Assembly (NCBI GenBank): GCA_021800165.1
Contig: JAJYZF010000012.1
Coordinates: 1-64,000 of the forward strand
Reading direction: 5' to 3'
Source of the DNA: Planctomycetota bacterium
GTDB taxonomy: Bacteria; Planctomycetota; Phycisphaerae; WQYP01
Length of the DNA: 64,000 nt
Shown here: positions 18,841 through 27,777 of the stretch, in pieces
Layout: the number at the start of each line of letters is the position of its first letter
Numbering within the stretch: position 1 is the first letter of the stretch
The notes under the pieces: model-generated
Seen by the model: only the letters and a program-made list of their open reading frames with translations
The model's database searches: none
Told to the model about the DNA's origin: nothing
Position numbers and translations under genes: made by a program

Positions 18841-20169
18841 ATGAAAGAGTGGATTTTTCACAACACCGCATCGTTCACCGTTGAAGTGCCTAAGCCTTGG
18901 AGCTGCCGTGAAGAACCCAATGGCCAACTCACCATCACGGATCCATCATCGAGTGTAAACCTGACCCTGGCGATGGCGGGTCCGGAAGTGCATGTTGCCG
19001 GCAGCAGCCCAGGGGCCTCCACCAACACCCCGGCCACGGCCGGAGAAGTCAACCCCCGCGAAGCGCAGGCAATACTGCAACGCTGGATCGGTGGCTTCTC
19101 CAACGTGCGACCACTGACTCCGCCGCGGCAGATTTTGGGTTCCAACCACATGACCTGCACGGCCGAAGGACTGGCCCGTCCCGAAACAGCTCTTGGTCGA
19201 ATCAAGGATATGCTCCATCGCAACACGCCGGATTGCTGGCGCTTCTGGGCGGTGTTTGACGGCGAGAAAATTGTCTTGGCGCGGTGTGTGGGGGCGTGCG
19301 ACGCCATGGAGTTTCTGGCACCGGTGCTCGAGGCTATTATGTGCTCCCTGGAAATCCATCCCGCCGCGGGCCGCGCCGAGAAACCCTTTGTGGAGATGGT
19401 GGTGGAGCTTGGACGGCAGCACGTGCCGCCGGAAGAGATCAGCGCGCTTGACGACGAAACCCTGAATCTGGGCGGGATGAAAATACGTATTGATGCGCTG
19501 CAACAGCAATATCAGCAGCAGCCGGATAAAATCCATGACAATGTCCACAGCTTTTTTGACAAGCTGTTGGTTCGCAACGCCGCGGAATCCGTCACCGGCA
19601 ATGAGGATTGGGAAAACCTGGGCCGCCAGGTCATGCCGGTATTGCTGCCCGCGGCCGTCGCGGACCGCCTGGGAGCGCAGGTGATTCAGGAGGATTGGCT
19701 GGCCGGCATGAAAATTCATTTTGAAATTCCAGGTGCCAATGTTCCCATCGGGCGCGACGAGTGCCGGCGCTGGGGCATGGACGCGGAAGAACTCCAGCAA
19801 CAAGCCATGAACAATCTGTTGCGGGCGACACGCAATATGCAGATGAACGGCGGAAAGTATGAGCGATATACCCTCTTTAACTTCACCCGCACCAATGCGT
19901 TTAATTCCTCCAGAATTCTTCTGCCAATTTTGTACCGCAATTTGCGTGAACACCTTGGCACCACTTTTTATATCGGGATTCCCGATCGTGATGTGCTGCT
20001 GGCTTTTGCCACGGAGGATGATGCCGTGCTGGACTGGATGCGGCATCAGGTGCAGTTGAAATATTCCCATGCCGCGCATCCTCTTTCGCCGCAGTTGTTC
20101 CTGGCCACACCGGATGGCATCGCCGAAGTGGATTGCCAGGCTTCAACGGGCCATCAGACCACAGGCTAA
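18841..20169 (+). CDS. Two-part protein with C-terminal YtpQ/DUF1444-like domain
   Basis: A 442-aa cytoplasmic protein. The start at 18841 follows GAGGGAG and replaces the longer ORF-track start. Residues 1-150 resemble small beta-sheet domains that begin FTVEVPKPWS and could be of the PsbP/Mog1 type. Residues about 235-430 resemble the DUF1444 (UPF0354, YtpQ) family: repeated VMPVLLPAAV strand, RRWGMDAEELQQQAMNNL helix and a basic stretch. YtpQ has no defined biochemical role. The combination of both parts is unusual as far as I can tell. Both domain calls are tentative. Confidence 0.6.
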   Translation: MKEWIFHNTASFTVEVPKPWSCREEPNGQLTITDPSSSVNLTLAMAGPEVHVAGSSPGASTNTPATAGEVNPREAQAILQRWIGGFSNVRPLTPPRQILGSNHMTCTAEGLARPETALGRIKDMLHRNTPDCWRFWAVFDGEKIVLARCVGACDAMEFLAPVLEAIMCSLEIHPAAGRAEKPFVEMVVELGRQHVPPEEISALDDETLNLGGMKIRIDALQQQYQQQPDKIHDNVHSFFDKLLVRNAAESVTGNEDWENLGRQVMPVLLPAAVADRLGAQVIQEDWLAGMKIHFEIPGANVPIGRDECRRWGMDAEELQQQAMNNLLRATRNMQMNGGKYERYTLFNFTRTNAFNSSRILLPILYRNLREHLGTTFYIGIPDRDVLLAFATEDDAVLDWMRHQVQLKYSHAAHPLSPQLFLATPDGIAEVDCQASTGHQTTG

Positions 20170-20351
20170 GAGCCGAATTGAGGGTGCCAGCAAAAAAACC
20201 ATGGATACCGCACCGGGCCGCCGCAGAGACCACACGTCCATCCGAACGGCGGAAGCCCGCGATCTGGTGCGGACAAGGCCGTTTTGCGCCGGCCGGTCCT
20301 CGCGAATCGCCTGACACCCGCCTGACCTGCCGGTATCGCGATTGGCCGCGG

Positions 20352-20368
20352 TGGGTATAATTTACCCA
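20352..20368 (+). promoter_or_regulatory. Palindrome around a consensus -10 box
   Basis: TGGGTA-TAATT-TACCCA is a perfect inverted repeat containing TATAAT, 39 bases upstream of the next start codon. No good -35 box is seen at the right distance. It is a candidate promoter with an overlapping operator. Confidence 0.35.
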
Positions 20369-20406
20369 AGCTGCGGTGTTTTAGACGAAAAGCCGGAGGT
20401 TTCCCA

Positions 20407-20865
20407 ATGGCACCCCCAAAAGGAATCGCCATCGCCGGTAAATTAAAAGTTCAGGCCTACCGACGTGTCATTTTGTCCGACGGATGGTCGATTTTAACTC
20501 TGCTGGTACTCAATACGGCCCAGCGGCAACGAAGAGGTGTTAATCCGATTAGTCTTATTTTTCAGATGTCACCGACACTCACAATTACGCTCTGGCCACC
20601 CGGCCGACGTTATCGCACCGGCGCAATCTGGTACGCCGACAAGACGGATCTGCTTTACGGCTGGGATTTTTGCAAGCCCGGCCACGTCTATGTCTGCCGC
20701 CGCGATGGATGTCATGTGACGACGTTGCAAGTACGGCCCGCCCGCAAAACGCTGCTGCAACCACGCTCTTTCTATCGTCGAGGCTCGCGGCTGTACTGGC
20801 TGGATGCCGCCGGTTGCCGACACAGCAACCCATTGCCCGACCATGTGCTGCTGGCCAAAAAATAG
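20407..20865 (+). CDS. Hypothetical protein
   Basis: A 152-aa protein of unknown function behind a clear ribosome site (CCGGAGG). It is basic, with many Arg and Trp residues, several Cys (CKPG, CRRDGCH, AAGCRH) and no signal peptide or membrane segment. The paired CxxDGC-like arrangement might bind a metal, but no known motif fits. It has its own candidate promoter upstream and nothing close downstream, so it is probably a single-gene unit. Confidence 0.6.
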   Translation: MAPPKGIAIAGKLKVQAYRRVILSDGWSILTLLVLNTAQRQRRGVNPISLIFQMSPTLTITLWPPGRRYRTGAIWYADKTDLLYGWDFCKPGHVYVCRRDGCHVTTLQVRPARKTLLQPRSFYRRGSRLYWLDAAGCRHSNPLPDHVLLAKK

Positions 20866-21017
20866 GAACTGCAAGCGATCGGGAGTGGATACGCAGCCGT
20901 CACAGATTACGGCCTGGAGTGTGGCTGGTTAATAAAATGACCACACATCAGGTCGGCCACATATCGTGATTTCATCCGTCACGTGATTGGCACCATAGGA
21001 AAAATCCGTTAGATTCA

Positions 21018-21057
21018 CAGCCTTAAAGGTTTGGCGCAGGAGGCGGTCTTAAGGCTG
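21018..21057. repeat. Inverted repeat, 9-bp arms
   Basis: CAGCCTTAA and TTAAGGCTG are perfect inverted copies separated by 22 bases, in the gap between the hypothetical gene and the GNAT gene. It may be a transcription end without a U-run, or an operator. Confidence 0.4.
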
Positions 21058-21148
21058 AACTGCTGGGTGACTCTATTGGAACCAAGTCCACACGCGTTTG
21101 CCGCCAACAAGGGCCGCAACCACGTTGACGGGAATCCGAAATCCTGGA

Positions 21149-21742
21149 ATGACTGTGAAGATCCGAAAAATAACGACTGATCAACAGATTCAGGCTTGCT
21201 TTGACGTGATGGTCCAGCTTCGGCCACATTTGCGGCGTGACACTTTTGTCGCGTGCGTTCGCCGACAGGAAAAAACCGGCTATCGGATGGTCGCCGCACT
21301 CGACGGGCGGCGGGTGTGCGGCGTTGCCGGTTACCGGGTGTTCGAATGCCTTTCGCGCGGGCGCAATTTGTATGTGGATGATCTGGTCACGGATGCGGCG
21401 CGGCGGTCGCGGGGGATAGGCCAGACCATGTTGCGCTGGCTGGTAGGCGAAGCGCTGCGCCAGCATTGCCGTCACCTGAGCCTTGATTCGGGTGTACAAA
21501 GATTCGGTGCGCATCGGTTTTATCTGCGTGAAGGAATGCATATTCTATGTCATCACTTCGCGATGGAGTTAGGGCCGCAAGACATAGATCTCGACCAGAG
21601 AGTGCCCACAACCGGGCGGTGGCAAGCCATTGAAAAAGCCGCGCGGAAGCCGGCCAGCGGGCGTAGCGCCGCAAAACAGAAAGAGTTGGCAGTCAGCGGC
21701 CGTGCGTCAAGACGATACACGCGGCCACCGCCAACCGCTTAG
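21149..21742 (+). CDS. GNAT-family N-acetyltransferase
   Basis: A 197-aa protein with a GNAT domain in residues 1-145. The acetyl-CoA loop is RRSRGIGQTMLRWL (about 92-105), preceded by the strand LYVDDLVTD, and the late RFGAHRFYLREGM motif matches the C-terminal helix and strand of the fold. A basic, Arg/Pro-rich tail of about 45 residues follows. The start at 21149 fits the domain start; the ORF-track start 51 bases upstream adds no conserved sequence. The acceptor substrate is unknown. Confidence 0.8.
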   Translation: MTVKIRKITTDQQIQACFDVMVQLRPHLRRDTFVACVRRQEKTGYRMVAALDGRRVCGVAGYRVFECLSRGRNLYVDDLVTDAARRSRGIGQTMLRWLVGEALRQHCRHLSLDSGVQRFGAHRFYLREGMHILCHHFAMELGPQDIDLDQRVPTTGRWQAIEKAARKPASGRSAAKQKELAVSGRASRRYTRPPPTA

Positions 21743-21835
21743 GCGTTTTTTCATGCCAGCCGAACCGGACCGGGGCGACGGTGGCGAGCTGACCGATCGA
21801 TGGCGTTTGTTTATTTTTGGGGTGTTGGTGATTTT

Positions 21836-22612
21836 ATGAAAACTCTCTTTTGCCGGCTCCTGCTATCGGCCGCAGGTGCGGGTATTCTGGCCTGTTCCGT
21901 GGCTGTCGGCTACCCCAGGCCGACCCGCTACAATTGCTATGGCGGCGGCTTGGAAGGCGGACGTATCGTGCGGATATTTCCGCCGGTGCTGGTCCGCCGG
22001 CCCGATGGCTTTGGTGGTACCGGCCAGGTCATGCTCAAGGACTTGGTGCTGCCCCGGATTTTTGATCCAGCCAGACAGCGCTGGCGCGATCCGTCCAGCG
22101 GCTGGTTTGCGCGTTATCGTTGGGTTCGGCAATATGAATTCGCCAGCCTATCTCTTACCGCGGGCCAACGGCATCGGGGTAAACCAACCGTGCGGCTTTC
22201 CTTCGAAATTCCCCAGGAACACTTGGCGGGCCTGACCTTTCAAGAATTTATGCAACGCTGGGAACATGTCCGGCGAGCCGAATTGCTGGCCATTGCCCAG
22301 GCCGGTCGCACCGTCATTCCGCTGCGTGTTTTTCGTCCGCTCCGGATAGGGGGAAGGGTATGGCATCTGAAGATTTTCCGCTTTACCGCCACCATCAGCG
22401 CGCGGCAGGCATTGGTGTTTGTGCGATTGCCGGCGCGGCAGATGCGCATAGAGTCGCGTGCTCATCCGAACTTGCATTTTCCTGCTTTCCGAATTCATGA
22501 CCGGCAACGGCGAGTGTTGGTGAGATTTTTTCGCCGGGCGAAACTGCCCACGCGATGGCACCCCGCCAAGACGCCAAAGCGAGCCCCCAGGGATCCCGCG
22601 ACCCGGCCTTAA
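21836..22612 (+). CDS. Hypothetical exported protein
   Basis: A 258-aa protein with an N-terminal signal peptide (MKTLFCRLLLSAAGAGILA). The next residue is Cys, so it may be a lipoprotein, although Leu at -2 is unusual. The mature part is very rich in Arg and aromatic residues and ends in a basic Lys/Arg/Pro tail. I recognise no domain. The ORF-track start 36 bases upstream would hide the signal peptide. It ends shortly before asnB, with no clear shared function. Confidence 0.6.
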   Translation: MKTLFCRLLLSAAGAGILACSVAVGYPRPTRYNCYGGGLEGGRIVRIFPPVLVRRPDGFGGTGQVMLKDLVLPRIFDPARQRWRDPSSGWFARYRWVRQYEFASLSLTAGQRHRGKPTVRLSFEIPQEHLAGLTFQEFMQRWEHVRRAELLAIAQAGRTVIPLRVFRPLRIGGRVWHLKIFRFTATISARQALVFVRLPARQMRIESRAHPNLHFPAFRIHDRQRRVLVRFFRRAKLPTRWHPAKTPKRAPRDPATRP

Positions 22613-22709
22613 CCAACAGCCTCGCGCGAACCACCCTTCCACGGTAGAATTCATGCCGGGCCGGAGCGATTTAGGCTCTGGTGTTGGCAGTAACGGCAAC
22701 GGGCAATTT

Positions 22710-24608
22710 ATGTGCGGTATTGCAGGACTTATTCGCTGGCACCAACAGACTCCCAAGGTCGATCCTGAGGATTTGCGGCGCTGGAGTCTCATGTTAGAGG
22801 CTATTGCCCACCGCGGGCCAAATGCACCGGGCCGATGGATCGATCCACGCACGCATGCCTCCGTGCTGCTGCACGCCCGCCTGCCCATTATCGATCGGCC
22901 CGGCGGCCTGCAGCCTATGGCCAATGAAGATCAACGGGTGCAGGTCGTATTTAATGGAGAAATATACAACCACCAGGATCTTCGCGATGAGCTTCGCGCT
23001 GCCGGCCATAGCTTCCGCACAGACCATAGCGATACGGAGGTGTTGGTGCATGGTTGGGAACAATGGCAGACCGAATTGCCCGCCCATCTGCTGGGCATGT
23101 TCAGTTTCGCTGTTTGGGATATGCGCAGCAATGCACTGTTTCTGTGCCGTGATCGCCTGGGTCAAAAGCCGCTGTTTTTTATGCCCACCCACGAAGGCAT
23201 TGCCTTTGCCAGCACCATCAATGCATTGGTAATCGCCCATGGGGAACCGCCGGCGGTGCCGATGACACGCATTGCCGCTTATTTAACCGCCGGGTATTTT
23301 GCCCCACCGCACACCATTTATCCGGCGATCACGGCGCTGACACCCGGCACCGGCGGATTCTTCACAGCCGACTCCCAAAAGCAAATCACGTATTGGCAGC
23401 CGCGCGCGACCGCCTCACCGACCACAATCGGCGGGGCACCATTTTCACCCGAACCGGCGGAGCAACTGCGAACTTTGTTGGCCGCCGCCGTGGTTAGCCA
23501 GCTTCGCGCTGATGTACCCCTGACGTGCTTTCTTTCCGGAGGTGTGGATTCCTCCATTATTGCCGCTCTCATTCAGCAGCACCAACGCAACATCGGCGGC
23601 AATGCGATTACCACGCTTTCCGTCGGCTTCGCGGAAGCTGGTTTTGATGAATCCGCCCATGCCGCCACCGTTGCCCGGCATATCGGATCGCGGCATCAGG
23701 AAATTCATCTGCCGCCGCGCGATGATGTCATGGACACGCTGGACTGGCTGATGCGTTACGTGCTGGGCCAGCCCTTTGCCGACTCTTCGCTGCTGCCGAG
23801 CTATCATCTGGCCAATGCGGCCCGCGGTTTGGCACCCGTGGCTCTCAGCGGAGATGGGGCCGACGAATGCTTTGGCGGGTATGACCGATATCGAGCGATG
23901 CGTTTTATCACGCGCTGGCCACGGCCGGCCAAGGTTGCGGCATGGCTGCCGACATTCAACTGCGCACCGCGATGGCGGCGCTTGCGCCGGGCCTGCGCCG
24001 CCGACGGCTGGATGAACCAATACGCCGGCCTGACCGATATTTTTACACCACCCGATCGGAAGTTGATTTTGCCCGATATTGGGCTGCCCTTCGCTGACAC
24101 CACAGTTCCATCGCCGCTTGGGGCCGCCGATTCCCACTGGCGAAACGCCATGTTGTTGGATCAACATTGTTACCTGCCGGGCGATGTGCTGTGGAAAGTG
24201 GATGGGGCCTCCATGGCCAATGCCCTGGAGGTGCGATCCCCATTTCTGGATCATCGCGTAGTGGAATTCGCCAACGCGTTACCAGACTCACTTATCTTAA
24301 ATGGCCGTCGAGGTAAGTTGCTGCTTCAGAAGGCCTTTAGTCCCCTGCTTCCCCGGAGCGTGTTTACGCGTAAGAAACATGGCTTTGCCGTGCCGGTTGG
24401 CCAATGGTTCCGTGGCCCGCTCCGCGAACCTCTGCTGGACCGGCTGCGGGATTCGGCGGGGTTTTGTCGTCTTTACTTATCGTCGGCAGGCGTGGAACAA
24501 CTTGTCCATCAACACCTCTCCCGAGAGGACGATCACACCCATCGCCTCTTTGCCCTATTGATGCTGGAAATCTGGTTTCACCGGTTTCACCCGGCCATAA
24601 CGGACTGA
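22710..24608 (+). CDS. asnB: Asparagine synthase (glutamine-hydrolysing)
   Basis: A 632-aa AsnB-type enzyme that makes asparagine, or amidates a related acid, with ATP and glutamine ammonia. The start must be 22710 because the N-terminal nucleophile Cys2 (MCGIAGLI) needs to follow the initiator Met. The class II glutaminase domain covers about residues 2-215 (AHRGPNAPG, FNGEIYNH). The synthetase domain follows with the PP-loop FLSGGVDSS (about 272), ALSGDGADECFGGYDRY, and VDGASMANALEVRSPFLD. It may serve general asparagine supply or cell-surface amidation; its neighbours do not decide this. Confidence 0.93.
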   Translation: MCGIAGLIRWHQQTPKVDPEDLRRWSLMLEAIAHRGPNAPGRWIDPRTHASVLLHARLPIIDRPGGLQPMANEDQRVQVVFNGEIYNHQDLRDELRAAGHSFRTDHSDTEVLVHGWEQWQTELPAHLLGMFSFAVWDMRSNALFLCRDRLGQKPLFFMPTHEGIAFASTINALVIAHGEPPAVPMTRIAAYLTAGYFAPPHTIYPAITALTPGTGGFFTADSQKQITYWQPRATASPTTIGGAPFSPEPAEQLRTLLAAAVVSQLRADVPLTCFLSGGVDSSIIAALIQQHQRNIGGNAITTLSVGFAEAGFDESAHAATVARHIGSRHQEIHLPPRDDVMDTLDWLMRYVLGQPFADSSLLPSYHLANAARGLAPVALSGDGADECFGGYDRYRAMRFITRWPRPAKVAAWLPTFNCAPRWRRLRRACAADGWMNQYAGLTDIFTPPDRKLILPDIGLPFADTTVPSPLGAADSHWRNAMLLDQHCYLPGDVLWKVDGASMANALEVRSPFLDHRVVEFANALPDSLILNGRRGKLLLQKAFSPLLPRSVFTRKKHGFAVPVGQWFRGPLREPLLDRLRDSAGFCRLYLSSAGVEQLVHQHLSREDDHTHRLFALLMLEIWFHRFHPAITD

Positions 24609-24732
24609 TCCACCAGGGTTTTAAGAACACGCCATGGCAGCGACGATTGACGCACGCCATCGGGACAAGATAGGGCGGCCCCATCACCGAAGCCGAAATG
24701 CCGACCAGACTTGGGGATTATCCCACATTATC

Positions 24733-25566
24733 CTACGAGCCTGCGTGTTTCGTGGCATCAATCTTCTCGAGAATTTTTTTTGCCTGGATTTCAAACTGCT
24801 TGCCGCAGTCCTGCACCGCACCGGCGGGAAATTGGTCCCGGCTCAGGTCTCCATAAAGCGCCCCTGGATTCTGCACCTCCACACGCTTCGAATAGTGCTT
24901 GATGGACACCGGCGTTGTGGACCCGTCATAATTCCGATGGATCACCGCGTTGATGAACAACTCATGCAGGGCCACATCGGGGTAATCCGCGACTGAATCA
25001 TCGGCCAGATCGGGGCGGCGCACGGGGTGGTCATTTGCAATTTCTTTGGCGAGGCGGTCCAAATCGCGCATGACGTTGATGATATCTCCAGAAAGCCTTC
25101 GTTCCGCGCGGACCGACGCCGCTTGCGTCTCACCGTCATAGCGGACGTATTGCACGTAGGCCCCGGGAAAAAATGACAATTGGTTTTTGCCGAACGCCAG
25201 CACCGCCGCATTGGTCGGGGCACCCAGCTTCCTGTGATAAAAACGGAGCGAACCAAGCGGCGCGCTTATGTCCCGTCCATTTTCCTCCAGAACTTCGCGG
25301 GACACGGCTCGGGCGAGATAGGTCTCTTGGAAAAGCTCCAGCGATAAATCCTCCAGCGTGGCTTCGGTACAGGCTCGGGCATCCCACGTCCTGGCCCGAT
25401 CTACCCGGCGCTCCTCCAAACGCCATTCCTGCTCCACCGTCGCGACGCTAACCGATGGCCCCGTGCGGATTATTTTCCGCGCCCGGCGGGCGGGAGTCAA
25501 ACAGGGCAGCCAAGCGGCGGCCCAGCCAGTGCCCATCAGAGAAGACTGGTACGGCTGAATTGACAT
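24733..25566 (-). pseudogene. Fragment of an AlbA_2/ATP-binding (HATPase_c_4-type) protein
   Basis: The middle of this 277-codon frame matches the family of ATP-binding proteins with an N-terminal AlbA_2 DNA-binding domain: RTGPSVSVATVEQEWRLEER, then NAAVLAFGKNQLSFFPGAYVQYVRYDG, then DVALHELFINAVIHRNYDGS and VEVQNPGALYGDL. The AlbA_2 part is missing at the N-terminus, and after the QFPAG stretch the usual continuation is replaced by an unrelated 25-residue end, so the gene looks cut at both ends. The longer ORF in the track runs into the convergently placed membrane-protein gene. Such genes are often accessory, near restriction or toxin loci, but none is present here. Confidence 0.6.
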
Positions 25567-25572
25567 ACGCAG

Positions 25573-26157
25573 ATGCAAGGATACAGTGATTACATGATCG
25601 CGCCCACCCAACATTTCGTTTACACCTCCAACGGTCCGCCGGAAGCGGTTTTGGCCATGTTTGGGCTGATCATCGCAATTTTTCTTGCGGTAATGGCGAT
25701 TTTCATCGGCATCGGGGTATTGATCTGCTGGATTCTTTATGGATGTTTTAAGCGCGTGCCCCCACAGTTTCGTCAGCAGGAACCCGGCCTCACTTGGCTG
25801 CTGCTGATTCCATTTTTTGGAATTGTATGGAACTTTTTCGTTTTTCTGCCCCTGGCCCGGAGCTACCAAAGCTACTTTTATAGCCGCGGCCGCACGGACC
25901 TTCAGGACTGCGGCTACAACATCAGCCTGGCTTACTGCATCTGCGCGGCAATTTCAGTGGTGCCTTACCTTGGAATGCTGGCTTGGATTCCATCGCTGGT
26001 TCTACTGATTATGAGCCTATCCAAGGCGCATGCGCTAAGCCTGCAAATTGAGCCATTTACCGAAGTCCCTGGTGCCCCAAGGATGTATTACGGCTACCCG
26101 CCGGGAACGATCGGGCAGACTCCTCCGACACAGCCTCCCACTGCCCCGCCAAGCTGA
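25573..26157 (+). CDS. Multi-pass membrane protein of unknown function
   Basis: A 194-aa protein with about four membrane segments (roughly residues 27-55, 70-92, 112-130 and 133-148) and a Pro/Thr-rich cytoplasmic tail (PPTQPPTAPPS). A conserved-looking FKRVPPQFRQQEPGLTWLLLIPFFGIVWNFF stretch resembles small inner-membrane proteins common in Phycisphaerae, but I cannot name a function. ATG 25594 (AAGGA upstream) is an alternative start. It may be a self-contained unit. Confidence 0.7.
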   Translation: MQGYSDYMIAPTQHFVYTSNGPPEAVLAMFGLIIAIFLAVMAIFIGIGVLICWILYGCFKRVPPQFRQQEPGLTWLLLIPFFGIVWNFFVFLPLARSYQSYFYSRGRTDLQDCGYNISLAYCICAAISVVPYLGMLAWIPSLVLLIMSLSKAHALSLQIEPFTEVPGAPRMYYGYPPGTIGQTPPTQPPTAPPS

Positions 26158-26271
26158 TCAGGCCTACCGCCGACCACGGAGATTCGCGCGTTAGCCCCCC
26201 CAAGCTGTTAGGCTATATCCGTTTATCGAAGCTGCCAGCTTACCAGACCAAAAAAACTTGCCATTCACGCT

Positions 26272-26296
26272 GGTCTTAACAAAGACCTATTATAAT
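26272..26296 (+). promoter_or_regulatory. Candidate promoter with palindrome
   Basis: A consensus TATAAT (26291-26296) lies 51 bases before the hydrolase start. GGTCTT-AACA-AAGACC (26272-26287) is a perfect inverted repeat just upstream of it and could be an operator. No clear -35 box is present. Confidence 0.4.
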
Positions 26297-26347
26297 GCTT
26301 ACCTGGCCGTAACGTACGGCTTTTGATGGCGATGATGAGGTCTGACC

Positions 26348-27229
26348 ATGCCCGACAAATATAACTTACCGACCGGTGGTGTGGGTGGCACAGCATCAGT
26401 CGCAGCCACGAGAGTGCGCTCACCGCTGCCGCCTTTTGCCCGCCGGGCTGCCATGATGGGGTACCACCATGTCCGTTTTACGGCCATGATGATAAAGCGG
26501 GCCTTGGGGCATCCCATCATGAATCAGCCCAGCCCGTCCAATAGTGATCTGGCGCGGGGGCTAACCATTATTCTCCCGGGCATAGAAGCCTCCGGCCCGT
26601 ATGTACAGGATATGTATGACGGCTTGGCTGCTGGAGGCGTGCCTGGAGCCATCGAAGTTTTTTACTGGGGGCGGGCGTTTCCGGAAGGCTATTTTTCCAA
26701 TCTCATTGACCTGCGGCGCAACCGATCCAAGGGCACGGAGTTGGCGCGGGTTATTCTTAATCATCAAGACCGCTTCCCGAAGTCGCCCATTCATCTGATT
26801 GCCAACAGCGGAGGAGTCGGACCGGCTTTATTTGCGGTGGAGGAACTTCCCATAAACAGGCCCATTGATGGGCTGGTGATTCTGGCTGGTGCGGCCTCCA
26901 ATAATTATGATCTCCGCCCAGTGCTACGCCGCACGCGCAAGGGAATTCTCAACACCTATTCCCAGCGTGATTTTGTTATTTTAAATCTGGGCACACGTAT
27001 CTTCGGTACCGCGGATCGTAAATTTTGCGTGTCGTGCGGCCATTGGGGGTTTGTCGTACCGCCTGAGCTTCAGGAGGATGCCCATCTTTATAGAAAACTC
27101 ACGCAAATCAAGTGGAGTCCGGAGTTTGGCCATCGATGTGACTGGTGGGGCAATCATGGTACCTCTACCAGCCCGGAATTTGTGCGTTGCCACGTCGCCC
27201 CCTGGATCACCGACACATCCCGTGGCTAA
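26348..27229 (+). CDS. Alpha/beta-hydrolase superfamily protein
   Basis: A 293-aa protein with an alpha/beta-hydrolase outline from residue 70 on: LTIILPGIEASG at the oxyanion strand, the nucleophile elbow IANSGGVGPAL (Ala-x-Ser-x-Gly, in place of the usual Gly-x-Ser-x-Gly), GLVILAGAAS, and a late NHGTSTSPEF with the possible catalytic His. Residues 1-57 are poorly conserved-looking and contain a long palindrome (next entry), so the true start could be ATG 26519. GAGG before 26348 supports the longer form. The substrate is unknown; esterase or lipase activity is only inferred. Confidence 0.65.
   Translation: MPDKYNLPTGGVGGTASVAATRVRSPLPPFARRAAMMGYHHVRFTAMMIKRALGHPIMNQPSPSNSDLARGLTIILPGIEASGPYVQDMYDGLAAGGVPGAIEVFYWGRAFPEGYFSNLIDLRRNRSKGTELARVILNHQDRFPKSPIHLIANSGGVGPALFAVEELPINRPIDGLVILAGAASNNYDLRPVLRRTRKGILNTYSQRDFVILNLGTRIFGTADRKFCVSCGHWGFVVPPELQEDAHLYRKLTQIKWSPEFGHRCDWWGNHGTSTSPEFVRCHVAPWITDTSRG
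26445..26530. repeat. Long imperfect palindrome, about 86 bp
   Basis: GGGCTG-x-CATGATGGG at the left mirrors CCCATCATG-x-CAGCCC at the right. The inner arms continue with about three quarters matching bases towards a centre near 26486. Because of this, both strands encode similar peptides (MMGYHHVRF… on plus, MMGCPKARF… on minus). It lies inside the predicted N-terminus of the hydrolase. Confidence 0.65.
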
Positions 27230-27303
27230 GGGATCGGGCAAAAGCAACTTCGCCCTTTCCGGCTTGTGCTTATGGCCGCAGCCTTCATTGTTTGCTCCTT
27301 TGC

Positions 27304-27430
27304 GCACGCTCCGTCCAAGGTCGGGCTACCGACGGCACCGGACCAAAGCATGCTTATGGCTGCTTCCTTCCGGACCTGACCAGTTTCACAGTTGACCCGT
27401 GCATCGGGCCCGACCGTGGTCGGAGCGTAC
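27304..27430 (-). ncRNA. ffs: Signal recognition particle RNA, small bacterial type
   Basis: The minus strand carries GGTCAGGTCCGGAAGGAAGC followed by AGCC, the universally conserved Ffh-binding domain IV hairpin. The ends pair as ACGCTCCG (5') with CGGAGCGT (3'), closing a rod of about 127 nt. The internal GGTCGGGC and GCCCGACC arms also pair. The RNA works with Ffh to target membrane proteins. Ends are estimated from pairing. Confidence 0.93.
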
Positions 27431-27777
27431 AACTGTGATGATAACCGATTTCCCGTAAAAAGGAAAAAAGACGTTTTCTCATGATCAGGCCAGGGCGTGA
27501 CCAGAGTTCCAATTAGAGCCGTGAACGAGCACCAACCTGACGGTTGTCCCCAGCCGCTTGCGCCAATTCGGCAATGATTTCGCCAAGCTTCATTGGTGGA
27601 GCTGGCCGAAAAAGCGGCGGCGCGAGGCTCGTTTTGACAGGCTTCAGGCGATAGACTTGATGTTGGTTTGCGCCGCCGTCGGCAACAGATAGAATGTGGT
27701 CTGGGCCTGGCGGCCAGCCGCGTTTTTTTGAGTAAGTGGGAACCCGCCCACCGGTTCATGCGTCGAAGGAAACAGAG
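27431..27777. other. Intergenic stretch between SRP RNA and sigma gene
   Basis: About 350 bases. It should hold the SRP RNA promoter (minus strand) and the sigma-factor promoter (plus strand), but no clear -35/-10 pair stands out. ORFs across it look like shadows. Confidence 0.4.

Noticed and set aside
24733-25869. Full 378-aa ORF as one gene
   Set aside because: Its first 100 codons lie opposite the membrane-protein gene and have no family similarity.
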